Notes: generated by a model from the letters alone, not told the origin. Shown: positions 36,442-46,022, counted from the first letter of the stretch. The stretch: DNA of 64,000 nt from Buxus sempervirens (GCA_947561395.2 OX387184.1:35268766-35332765); one strand, 5' to 3'. Program-made: numbers and translations.

Positions 36442-38049
36442 GGTGGCGTTTGGTGGGCATTATAGAATCTGGATTAAGATTCTAATCCCAGATTCTATAA
36501 CTCAGATTATATTTCCTCGATTTTAGAAAACCAAAATCCTATTTGGATGAGTTGGATTGTAAACTCAGATTTTTAAATTAGAATTTGGAATCTTGTTTGG
36601 TTGCCACTAATTATTGATATTAAATTTGGAGTTTTTTATTAAAAATTACATAAAAATAATATAATATATATATATAGAAAAATTAAATTCGTATTTACAT
36701 ATATATTATTACGTGACATGTATATTTTTATATAATATATAAATTTATATATAACATTATAATAATATAATAATATTATATAATAATATGATAATAATAT
36801 TATTTATATTATGTACTACAATAACACTACTATTATTTTAATAATATATATTATATATTATTATTATATATTATATGATATTATAAATATTATATAATAT
36901 ATATAATAATACTATAGTATTATAGTTTAGAATATAATATTATAATAATATTATGTATATTATAATATAAACTATATTATAATTTATATTATAACTTATT
37001 ATAATATATAATTTTATAATAATATAATTTATGTTTATTATAACTCAAACTTTATGTATATTACATATAATATTATAATAAATTTATTGTAACACTAAAT
37101 TTAATAAAATATAATATATTATAATATTAAATTTGCTAAATATATTAATATATATTATTATGTTAATATTAATATAATACTAAATTTGAATATTATTATA
37201 TTAAATATATATATGTATATAATATGTTTATTGTAAGAATATAATATTATTAATATTAATATATCAATTTGTTTAAAATATATAATATATTAATATGTTT
37301 CAGATTATTATATACTAATATAATATTATAATATATAATATTATTATAATAATACTATAGTATAATTAATGTTTGTTATATTATAATTTATAAAATATTA
37401 TTATATTAAATATAATATATTTATTATAATATTAAATTTATTACAATATATTAAATTTATTATGATATTATGTTTATAATATCATAATAAATTTATTATA
37501 TTATAATATTATTATATTTTATGATATAATAATATGTTTATTATTATAATAATAATATAATATTATTATAATGTAATATAAGTTATATTATAATTTGTTG
37601 TTATTAAAATAATATATTATAATAATAATAATTATTTATAATGTACATTATATTGAAATTTATAATTTATTCTATATTATTATATATAATATAATAATGA
37701 TATTTATATTAATAATATTTATATTACATGTAATATAATTTAATATTGTATTATCAATTATATATCATAAACAGAATATATTATATTATAATACTTATAA
37801 TGTTATTATTTATTATAATATGTTTTATATAATATGTCATACATAATCTCTAGAATCACAGGTTTTGGAAATATAAGCACCAATATCCATAATCCTTATA
37901 ATCACCAAAAAAGGAGATACTGATTATGGGCTTGATTATACAACCGGATAGTAGAATCCGGCCTTAAAATCCCAACCAAACACACCTTTTGGATTATGGA
38001 ATCGGATTCTTCTAGAATCCCGATTCTATAATGCCCACCAAACGCCCCC
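36442..38049. mobile_element. PIF/Harbinger (Tourist-like) non-autonomous element, 1608 bp
   Basis: The terminal inverted repeats are about 28 bp. The left is ggtggcgtttggtgggcatt... and the right, complemented, gggggcgtttggtgggcatt..., with one mismatch over 28. The 3-bp duplication TAA flanks it (36439-36441, 38050-38052). Copies B and C of the host repeat have the empty site with a single TAA. The GG-GGCGTTTGG-type tip and TAA duplication fit PIF/Harbinger. The interior (about 36600-37850) is almost entirely A and T, with no gene. Confidence 0.88.
36600..37850. repeat. Extremely AT-rich tract inside the Harbinger-like element
   Basis: About 1.25 kb consists almost only of A and T, mainly shuffled ATAAT/TATTA words with few G or C. 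It is the expanded interior of the non-autonomous element and shows no unit repeat of constant length. Confidence 0.85.
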
Positions 38050-38249
38050 TAAGCGTATGTCTGATACCTCTCTATTATGTACAGTGAGCCATCTAACAAT
38101 GCCTAAGTCCTGGATGTTGTATCCCTTAATCCACTCATTTAGTGTTATTGGTGTTATTGTGATCGTAACCTGACGATACTCCAGGTTACGATTATGATAG
38201 GGTTCATGGAAGATTCTCCTTTTGATGCCTTGAAGTGCTTGTTTCCTCT

Positions 38250-39653
38250 TTAGGGGCTTCTCATGGATTCTGCCGTTGATTCCTCATCAAGCCGTTCTCT
38301 TGCCTTCATCATATTTGGAGTCCAGCTGAAGTAGAAATCAGAACTGTAAAAGGGGGTAAAATCACTGTTTCTGTATTCACGGACTTGGAGGAGATGCCTA
38401 TCTGCCCATTGCATTGTTTCTTCCATAGAAGGAGGATACTGAGATACCTGTGAAAAACTCTGTTCTGCTGGAGGGACCGCTGGAGTATACCATCTTGTTT
38501 TGTAGGACCTATACAACTGATAATTCTTCTTTCGGGCCCTCATCTCATAAGTCCACTTCAAGATCCATGGGCATTCTTGTTTCCATAAGTGAAAGATCAT
38601 TTTGTGACTGGGATAAGCAGTAGGGTCCATTATCTTACCAGAAGATATTTCTTTGGCTATGTCCATTGGTAGTCCATCTTCTGTAATCCCGAATTTCGGT
38701 CACTAGTATTCTTCAAACCAGAGTGGTCTTGTTCCATAATTAAAGGTTCTTCCTAGGATGATAAACCATGTATGGGTCCTGGCAAAGTTTTCAACATGAA
38801 AGGCCTCAAAGAAAGCAGCCCTGTATTTTAGATAGTTCATGGAAATTCCTCTGATGTTGCGGGTCTCAAGCATCGTCTTTGTGTGGTATCTGCTTACCCA
38901 GTGTCTCCAACATAAGACCCTTTTGAGAATAAGTATAGAGTGGGCAATCTCATCTTCTGCATTCTGATGAATCTTGATGTAAGCGGAATCTGTTGCCCTT
39001 AAGATTTGATGAGCAAGCTTCCAATCAATAAGACTTTTTTCTCCTTGAAAGTTCATTCTGCCAAGCAATTGATCGGCAATTTGCCAAGGGGATTGATCCA
39101 ATGGTTCAGGAAGGGAAGAAAGAACCAAATCTCCCATGGGAGTTTCACAATAATAGTGGATAGACCTTGGTGATGGTCTTTCTGGGGAATCTGGAGGACT
39201 AGTCAACACTCCGACGAAGGGTTTGGGCCTTGAGGATGGAAAGTTTTGTTGAAGGAAAGGAAAGATGAAGGACTCTTCATTGTATTGTCCAGAGAAATGC
39301 TTAGAAGAGAAAGTAAATGACTCAATGAGATTCAAAAAAGGTCTTCCCAGAATAACATCGTATTCTAGATGTTCAAATAAAAGGTAGTCAAGAGATAGAA
39401 GGGGACCACCTTGGGGTTAGGTCTTTATAGCAACAGCTTGGAAGGTTGAGGAGGTAGGGATACCGTTTATCCCGTGTAGTCGTTTTCCCTTAGGAGTTCT
39501 CTCAACAGAGGGGACGAGTCTCTGTTTTAGGCAATTGTAATCTGCTCCAGTATCTAGGAGTGCAAAGGTTTCCACATGTAAATTCTGGGATATGAGGGTG
39601 AGCCTGATAACATACCTTTGCGTTACTCCGGAGAATGATCCCACAAAACTCAT
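38250..39653 (-). pseudogene. Pararetrovirus-like aspartic protease and unrecognised downstream region
   Basis: Read from 39653 leftward in one frame, the sequence gives a retroviral-type aspartic protease: the catalytic LLDTGADYNCL (39565-39535) and the conserved YDVILGRPFL (39370-39340) near its end. An in-frame TAA at 39417-39419 splits it. The frame then continues for about 350 codons through two adjacent stops at 38700-38705 to a final TAA at 38250. This downstream part is Trp/Tyr-rich (SLIDWKLAHQILRATDS, YGTRPLWFEEY, MIFHLWKQECPWILKW) and shows none of the reverse-transcriptase motifs (no YxDD box) that normally follow protease in Caulimoviridae. I do not recognise it. Confidence 0.7.
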
Positions 39654-39698
39654 TGGGGTATCTATTTCATCATCAGAAGAGGAATAAGGGCAGTCCTG

Positions 39699-40238
39699 TC
39701 AATGCTCAAGAATCCATACTCGTTCTTGCAACATTAGAATTTGATCTTGCAGTCCTTTGATTGAGCTATGGAACTCATTCTTAGTAAAGGGTTGGTTACC
39801 CTTAATATGCCTTTCTGTGAGAGCACCAATTTCCTTCATTTGAACATAATGCTTCGAATCAAAAAGTGCTTCCTTCCCTTTTGCTAGCACCATGCCAATT
39901 ATGGCATATCCGGACGAGGAGTCTGAATCGGAACTTTGTTCTGTCTCCGGTTTGGTTTCATATGACTGCATCATTCTTTCTTGGCATTCTACACATGCAC
40001 CTTCTTCTCCCGGGGCACAAGAGGAACAAGGGGGATGTTCATCCTCCTGTTCAAGCATATGAACCTGCTTGTCAGGACATTCCTTAGGGATGTGACCAGG
40101 CTTGCGGCATTTGTAGCATAGGCATGAGGATTTATGAGGCTGCCTTAGTTTCGGCCGTGGCTTGGAATGCTTTGGCTCCTTACGTTCCTTTTTCTTCTTG
40201 GGCCGCTTCTTGCATACCTTCGTACAATAACGCTCCAT
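39699..40238 (-). pseudogene. Pararetrovirus-like zinc-knuckle (nucleocapsid) segment
   Basis: The 179-codon frame begins with a basic Lys/Arg-rich stretch. It then has the CCHC knuckle CYKCRKPGHIPKEC (near 40110-40070), followed by a second Cys-rich patch (CSSC, C-V-E-C) and an acidic Glu/Ser/Asp segment. Coat proteins of Caulimoviridae end in a basic region and such a knuckle, directly before protease, as here. It is in frame with the protease at 39653, separated by one TGA (39699-39701). A frameshift near 40235 separates it from the coat core. Confidence 0.75.
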
Positions 40239-40386
40239 GCCCAGCTGTTCGCGTATGTCTCATCTTTTGCCTTTCACGAGCACAATACTCAGCAAGTTCT
40301 TTATCCACTAAAGCAAATAGATTACCATAAGAGACAGACTAGAGGTCCTGGGGACTAATCTTTTCTATGATAAGATCCAAGAAGCC

Positions 40387-40875
40387 CTAGGGAAGTCCTG
40401 CAATAAACTTTTCCTTCCAGAAAGTGGTAAGGGGATTTTCTACTTTGAAGATACGAGACATCCAGATCGGCTTGTACCAGTTGTAGTCTTGCAGAGTAGA
40501 AATCTTCAGGTTCATGAGGATGGTCTGATGTCGCCAAGAGACAAAGAGATCATCACCACAAAAGTGCAACCAAATGGTAGAGAGAAGAACAGCTGCCGAG
40601 TTGTAAACTGTTTATGAATCAACCTCCAATTCATTGCTCGCGGTTCTTCTAGTAGACCAGTATAGTTGTACCTTTACTTCATCTGGGACTGCATTGAACC
40701 ACCATTCTTGCAAGGTGCCAATGAAGCCTTGTGTGAGTATATTAAAGGCGTCTTGTTGATTTCCGCCTTTAAGTATAATAGCGCCCTCCATCATACACTC
40801 TTCCCCATATGATGCTGTATTCTTACAAGCTGATTTCCAAGGAGACCAAATAGTTCCGAAGAAGCTTGAAAGCAA
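40387..40875 (-). pseudogene. Pararetrovirus-like coat protein core
   Basis: Two minus-strand stretches in the same frame (40612-40875 and 40387-40569), separated by one stop, give GFIGTLQEWW and then DYNWYKP and FWKEKFIAGLP. The GF.G.L..WW and FWKEKFI.GLP motifs are characteristic of Caulimoviridae coat proteins and distantly of Ty3 gag. The N-terminal part is missing. At about 40800-40875 the frame meets the oppositely oriented exonuclease-bearing gene. The open frame at 40612-40875 has no ATG start and is the middle of a gene. Confidence 0.7.
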
Positions 40876-40879
40876 AGAA

Positions 40880-41299
40880 GTGACCTATACAAGGTCATGG
40901 TCTCCTCCATACAAGCCTAAAGCATCTACAGCAGCACCAGAGAAGCCTCGGTACTCTATCACAGGGGATGGTCGAGATGCCGTGCAGTTAAATTTCAAAA
41001 GCACCTCAATGCGAGATTCTTATCAAGCTTCCTTTCCTTCTTCTCGGCAGCACATCTGCATGGTCCTAAAGACTGAACCTTCTCAGAACAAGGACATATG
41101 TTTCCATAGCCAGTCATGTGGAGATCCTGCATGCCATCAAGAGCCTTGTTATGTCCCTGTCTGTCAACATTGCTGGTTTGGAAATGCTTTCCAGAAGGTT
41201 AAAGGTGGGCTTCTTAAGGATCCCTACGTCCGTGAAGTTTGTGAAAATTATTGGGAAGATCCACGAAGACAATTCTGGTTGGAGAATGTCCCAGATTAA
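40880..41299 (+). pseudogene. Upstream part of the exonuclease-bearing gene: Cys/His-rich segment
   Basis: The 139-codon frame (open from about 40760, no ATG) contains YTRSWSPPYKP. It then has a dense Cys/His cluster, CFHSQSCGDPACHQEPC and CQHCW, which looks like a metal-binding knuckle of no family I can name. It ends in ENYWEDPRRQFWLENV. The coding frame passes to the next reading frame between 41251 and 41299 (frameshift). Its codon use and amino acid composition resemble those of the following open frames, so I treat them as one broken gene. Confidence 0.55.
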
Positions 41300-41772
41300 A
41301 AGGGACAAGAATACAAGAATTCTACAGGGATTGCTGGTTATATGCTCTTTGGAAGAAAGAAAAGCCATGCCATGAACCATGTGACTTTTTCGAGTTCTTA
41401 GATAAGGTCCTTGGCCCAGCCGTCCTCCAGCCTCCACAAGAACCGGAGTATGTCTCAAAGCAAGAGTCACCGGAGACAGCAGATTCGTCTCCCAGAATCC
41501 CACTGAGCCAATTAATGGAAGATGTCAATTGCATTTGCCAGTTACATGAGCAAGTGAGACAGTGCCTGGCAATTTACCCTGAGGATTTTCTCGAATATGC
41601 TCGGCAAGATCCGTCTGGGGCAGAACTCTCAGATGCTATCCTGAATAGCAACCTTGCTCCAGTCAAGACTCAGTTTTATGAAATTGACGAAATAATTAAA
41701 GAGTTTGCTAATGATATCGAAGCCTACTTCTCATCTAAAGGGTCCGAATCACCAGAAAGAAAGATCTGGTAG
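41251..41772 (+). pseudogene. Middle part of the exonuclease-bearing gene
   Basis: The 173-codon frame includes EFYRDCWLYALWKKEKP and an acidic helical stretch (LMEDVNCICQLHEQVRQCL, YEIDEIIKEFANDI). It ends at a TAG (41770-41772), and the same frame reopens immediately and continues to 43041. I do not recognise a domain. The acidic, Ser/Glu/Pro-rich composition suggests a linker. Confidence 0.5.
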
Positions 41773-41805
41773 GAAATTGAAGATATCAGGCAAGAAGTTC
41801 AAAGT

Positions 41806-43041
41806 ATGAATATGAGGCTTGTCACACAACCAGAAGATCAGGAAGACAGCCTACAAGAAGTCCAAGATGAGGAATCAATTGGGTTTACAAAAACCCAGAA
41901 CGATGAATTGATTGAGTACCTTGAAGTCCCTGAAATCTCAGAAATTGATCCACCTTCCAAAGATCTTATAGCTGTTGCCTCTACCTATCCTCTTCCCTCA
42001 CAGGTAGAAATTTCTAGCCAATCCTTTGTTCATACTTCTGATAGTCTGCATTATAACCTTCTCTATCAGCAAGCTAACTGGATAAACATTGCTCTGATCT
42101 CTTTAGACCAAAAGTTTGTTCCATATTCTTTTGTGAATATTTTGAAAATCCAAATTGACTCATTTGGATTGTACAGGCGATCCTATGAGCAAAACCTTTG
42201 TTCTTCTCTCCTAAGCCTGGATATCCCAAATAAAGATTCTTCTCCATCTTCATCTCTTGCCTCTTCATATTCTCATTTTCGACCAACTGTGGTTGATCTT
42301 CGGAATCCAAAGCACCAAAAGAAATCTGCTTGCCAAATTTGTGTCAATACCTCTCCTCCTCTTCCCACAAATTTCAGGGGGTGTAAAGAATGGTCTTCCA
42401 AACCACCAAATAATTGTTGTCCCCTGATTGCAACTCTCACAGATTATCCCATCTACAAGAAAGAGTTAATCAGGAAGACAGTTTGGGGAGAATTCAGAGA
42501 ACTTTGCGAAGGTAATATCAGATATGTTGACTCTTTTGACTCTGAAGAGTTTCAACAGTTTGAAAAGGCAATTCAAGGAGCAGTTCTCATTGCCATTGAT
42601 TCAGAATGGTCACAGTATAAGATTGAAGAATTTGTGGTTAACAAACCTTCTCTCCTGCAAATCGGAGTTTACAACTTCGAATCTTATTATCATGATAGAC
42701 TCATGGTCTTCGTACTTGATTTACTAGTTCTACCAGATGTGTATATCTGCAGGATCCTCGATGCCATATTCTCAGATTCTAGGATTTTAAAGATTGGTTT
42801 TCAGTTCCACCATGACATCAAGGTGCTTGTTCAAGCCTACGAAGGAATTCTGAAGAATAAGTTTGTGCACTCGTACATCAACATCTCCAATGTCTATCAG
42901 GATATGATTACGGGAGAATGGGAATTTCAAGGTCCAGTTATAGGTCTTTCAAAGATCTGTAGCAGCATCCTCAACCTTGAAATGTCTAAACATCTGCAGA
43001 TAGTGAATAGAGTTAGCGCTCAATATCCTTTGCTCGAGTGA
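41806..43041 (+). pseudogene. DEDD-type 3'-5' exonuclease (RNase D/Mut-7/WRN-like) in a pararetrovirus-like element
   Basis: This is the longest open frame of the window (411 codons). Residues 1-60 are acidic, and 60-240 are a Ser/Pro/Cys linker with a CQIC...C...CC patch. From about 255 to the end lies an exonuclease fold. Motif I is VLIAIDSEW (Asp265, Glu267, at 42598-42606). It is followed by PSLLQIGVY and VFVLDLLVLPD. Motif II is ILKIGFQFHHD (Asp337, 42814-42816), then GLSKICSSIL. This order is that of the DnaQ/DEDD superfamily, closest to the RNase D/Mut-7/WRN type. The frame ends at TGA 43039-43041, but motif III follows in a shifted frame. The gene has no introns, unlike host members, and sits 830 bp upstream of a viral-type promoter. 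Function in the element is unknown. Confidence 0.68.
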
Positions 43042-43558
43042 AGTATGCCGCTGAGAACGCTTACTATGTTGCCAAGGTATTTGAAAAATACTTGTTCAAG
43101 GACTTGGGAAGCAAGTCGTGGGAATTCCTAACTTCATTTATGAAACCTTTGAACAAAAGGCTCTTCACTATTTTCTAGTCGAATCAGCAAAAAAGGTTCT
43201 TGCTGATTATTGTTTCCCAAGGTATAGGGGTAAAATTGGGCCCCCTGGTCTTCTGTCAAGAAAAGGGAAACCCATTGCCATGATCTGCCAAAGCATCTCA
43301 AGCAAAATCCAAGGATGCAGAACATGCAGCAAGTCTGAAAAATTCTGCCAGGAACATTTTATACAAGAAATGGGCAGACAACAAATGAAATCATCTTTAC
43401 TGGAAGCAGGCCTTTGAAGGATTGAACAATCTACATCCAATGAAGACAACAAATGAAAGTCTGGAAAAAGGCCCAAGTCCGATTAAGAGCTTCAAGATGA
43501 CTTGCAGAAAGAAGCAGCACACAATTCTGGACTATCATAGCGGATCAGCCCATGGTGG
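43042..43558 (+). pseudogene. Frameshifted C-terminal part of the exonuclease-bearing gene
   Basis: Starting at 43038 in the next frame, the sequence reads VKYAAENAYYVAKVFEKYL, the third exonuclease motif (Y-A-A-x-D-A-Y in the family). Here Asn stands where the catalytic Asp is expected. A TAG at about 43176 follows. Further coding-like stretches in two frames (DYCFPRYRGKIGPPGLL at 43208, Lys/Ala-rich segments at 43285-43400) extend to a stop near 43558. The C-terminus is therefore broken by at least two frameshifts and two stops. Confidence 0.5.
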
Positions 43559-43639
43559 ATAGTTCGCAAGAAAGCCTAAGGTCCACAAGGTTGCTTGATC
43601 TACAAGATTACTTGGAGAGAAAGCAACGATCTTTGCCCA

Positions 43640-44000
43640 AAAGCAAAGATTCCAAAAGTCTCTACTTTATGTATGTGTCTACTTTATATAAAAGCAAAGG
43701 AATATATTCCCTACTAGTGTGTCAGTAGGTGTCAGTAGGAAAAGCTGGGATGCCAGCTATGGTTGTAATAAAGGTATTCACTTTCGGTGGATACTGTGTC
43801 AGGTGGGGATGCCCACTGTGTGTCCTGTAGTGGTGAAGCCTTAACGCTTAAGGAAGGACCAAGGCAGGAGACCTCTATATAAGGGATACTCCCGTAGGAG
43901 AAGGGGAGGAGGAAGAACTTGTTCTAAGAAAAACTTGTTTGTGCTAAAGCTTGCTTAAAGCACTAGTGTCCCTTCTTTCAGGAGTTTTCTCCTTCTTTAG
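43640..44000 (+). promoter_or_regulatory. Pararetroviral pregenomic promoter copy B
   Basis: The TATA box cctctatataaggg (43872-43885) is flanked by aaggcaggaga and actcccgtaggag. This arrangement strongly resembles the 35S-type promoter of Caulimoviridae (ctatataagg followed by a purine-rich start region). Upstream are gtcagtagg repeats (43720-43740) and a second TATA-like tttatataaaagc (43684). The aagcttgcttaaagca element at 43956 is shared with copy A. The exonuclease-bearing gene ends just upstream, as the last gene of a circular viral map would. Confidence 0.75.
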
Positions 44001-44280
44001 GGTCACCTCCTAGCCTAGGTTCGAAGGAGTGTTCCCAAGCCACCCCCCCGGCTTGGTGGGTTCATCAAAGTCGGTGATTAGTCCAATCACCTGAGTCTTT
44101 ATCTTTCTTGAGTCCTTTTAATGTTTCTTGAGTCTAGTATGCTTGTTTTCGAGTCTGTAATTTAATTTCTGGTTTTCAGTTCTGTTTTTACAAGTATGTT
44201 TAATAATAGTATGTTTTTCATGTTCTTTCCATCTTCTTTGTATAGCTTCTCCACTTACTTCTTCTTTACAAGAAAAATCA

Positions 44281-44286
44281 AATAAA
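44281..44286 (+). terminator. Poly(A) signal in the viral leader
   Basis: AATAAA lies about 400 bases downstream of the TATA box. In Caulimoviridae a poly(A) signal downstream of the start site, in the leader, ends the terminally redundant pregenomic RNA. Confidence 0.5.
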
Positions 44287-44378
44287 AAGTTTTGTTTCTT
44301 TTTCCTGTTTATGTTCCTTCAAGAAAAAGAAAAAAGATTTTTCGTTTCTTTGAGTCTTTGAGTCCTTTGTTCGAGTCT

Positions 44379-45826
44379 TGCATTCTGTCTACCTAAATCC
44401 ATGTGTCCAGACCTCCATTAGAGCCATTAAGAACCACAGGTCCCAGGTTTAGATGTCATTAGGTCCCTTGTAATGGTGTGAACCAGCGATGTACCGCGAA
44501 GGTGTCTCTGTTGGTTGACGGTCTTGCTTGTCACTAGGAAGCCTCAGATGGGAGCAGGAGACTGCTTGTGAGTAACCATAAGTAGGGTAAATGAAGCCGA
44601 AACAGCCGCAAAGCCGTGAGATGTGTGAAAAGGAGCCAAAGGCCTAAGTATGGCGTAGTGAATCCGAGAAAGGCAGATCTGTAAGAGTCGAGTGTGACTC
44701 ATAGGAGGCCAGTAGTGACATCAAAGCCCATGCTTTCCGAGTTTGAACCCTATCTGGTATTAGAGCCATAAGCCAACCTTGTACACCGTAGAGTAGATGA
44801 TCTACCCCAACCTATCCATCTTTCTATTCTCATTTGGAGAAGACAACAATGACGGTACATATCTCTTAACTTTGTTGTTTTGAGCTCTATGGAGTTGAAT
44901 TGCGTTCATCCATTAAGGTGAGTTTGCTCTTCCCTCACCCGGAGAAGATAATGATGACGGTACATGTCTCTGTCACTTATGTGTGATGAGCTTCATGTAA
45001 TTGTATTCTTATCACTTTGGTGAGACAAATCTTATCCCTTAGTTAGGTGTGTCCATTTAATGTGTCTTTTGTCTTTTCTAGGAAAACCTATATGGAGAAA
45101 AGCATCCAATGGTAAGTACACCTTTTATGTGAGCAGTACTGAGTTTGCATGTTTTATCTGTTGCGGTTTTATGTGTTACTATAGGTAGACCCAACCCATG
45201 GCCCCAGTTACCCGAAGTCGGAATGCATCTATAAAACACCAGCAACGCTAAACGTATGTCTGATACCTCTCTGTTATGTACAGTGAGCCATCTTACAACG
45301 CCTAAGTCCTGGATGTTGTATCCCTTAATCCACCATTTTAGTGTTATTAGTATTTTTGTGATCATAACCTGGCGATCGCGTCGTGCATACATCATCATGT
45401 CTTAGTTTTGTGTTGTGTTGACCCAGTCAAACCCTGTGTTTTGTGTTGTGTTGTGTTGACCCAGTCAAACCCTGTGTTGAACCTGTTTATCTTTTTACCC
45501 CACTTGCATGTCTTTTCATTTTATCATTTTACTATATTTATTATTCACATGTCTTAGTTTTACAAAATCCAAAAAACATTTATTGTCTTTATTAGTCGTC
45601 TTATAGTTGTCATGTACTTATTTTTACTTTTATTTTACTTTTCTGTCCTGTTGAACCCGAAAGCAGGGGAGATGGTAAGATGAACAGTACTCCGACAACG
45701 ATGGCTAGATAAGCACACCATACGAGTACAACCACATGCATACTTTTGTCCAACTTACCAACTTGCATTTACCTCGAGTTGCAATCATTGACCACCTTGT
45801 TCTTGTTTTGACTGTTTTGTCCTATT
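44379..45826 (+). repeat. Left arm of a 1.4-kb inverted repeat (viral leader, copy B)
   Basis: The arm is inverted relative to 46023-47451. Matching phrases include tgcattctg, ccatgtgtccag, gaaccacaggtcccaggttt, ggagcaggaga, ctatctggtat, ggagaaaagcatccaatgg, ctaagtcctggatgttgtat and tacctcgagttg, in the same order from outside to inside. Similarity stops sharply outside 44379. The arm contains the tRNA-Met primer-binding site and many short ATG frames, as expected for a pararetroviral leader, but no long ORF. Confidence 0.85.
44755..44767 (+). other. tRNA-Met primer-binding site, plus copy
   Basis: TGGTATTAGAGCC differs by one base from TGGTATCAGAGCC, the complement of the 3' end of plant initiator tRNA-Met used to prime minus-strand synthesis in Caulimoviridae and many LTR elements. 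It lies about 880 bases downstream of the TATA box. Confidence 0.75.
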
Positions 45827-45831
45827 TACTT

Positions 45832-45975
45832 TTACCCAGATCCAGCATTGTCATCTCCATCATCATTTTCCTCTTCATTGTACTCACCAAGATAGTATTC
45901 ATCTGATCCTGATAGTACAACTTCCTCCTCTAAGGGATCATCTTCATCATCATCTGCATCGTCACTTTCCTCCAT
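45832..45975 (-). CDS. Short very acidic ORF (47 codons) in the spacer of the inverted repeat
   Basis: The minus-strand frame opens with ATG at 45975, starts MEESDDADDDEDD and ends at TAA (45832-45834). Nearly half of its residues are Asp or Glu. It fills the unique spacer between the arms almost exactly. A pyrimidine-rich tract ending in ACAAG precedes the ATG. It may be the start of a viral gene (acidic N-terminal regions occur in Caulimoviridae coat proteins) or a chance low-complexity frame from ATC/TTC repeats. Confidence 0.3.
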   Translation of the reverse strand: MEESDDADDDEDDPLEEEVVLSGSDEYYLGEYNEEENDDGDDNAGSG

Positions 45976-46022
45976 CTTGTAAGGGTAGTGGTTAGAAATT
46001 CAAGGTAAGAAACACATTTACG

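Larger units (their letters stand above)
35526..38180 (+). repeat. Pararetroviral leader repeat, copy A, split by two insertions
   Basis: Three pieces, 35526-35627, 36423-36441 and 38050 to about 38180, join to give a sequence collinear with 45136-45410 (copy B) and with the complement of 46440-46710 (copy C). Shared phrases include gtactgagtttgcatg, cccaacccatagccccagtt, cgtatgtctgatacctctct and ctaagtcctggatgttgtat. The interruptions are a solo LTR and a PIF/Harbinger-like element. At its end (38165-38195) the copy runs into a short inverted piece (ggttacgatta after gatcgtaacct). Confidence 0.85.

Noticed and set aside
38250-40875. Reading the coat/protease block as an ordinary Ty3/gypsy retrotransposon
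   Set aside because: The FWKEKFI-GLP coat motif and knuckle-protease order fit Caulimoviridae better, as does the nearby 35S-like promoter. No integrase, RT or flanking LTRs are present.
42074-42310. Minus-strand open frame of 78 codons
   Set aside because: It is antisense to the exonuclease-bearing gene, with no recognisable similarity.
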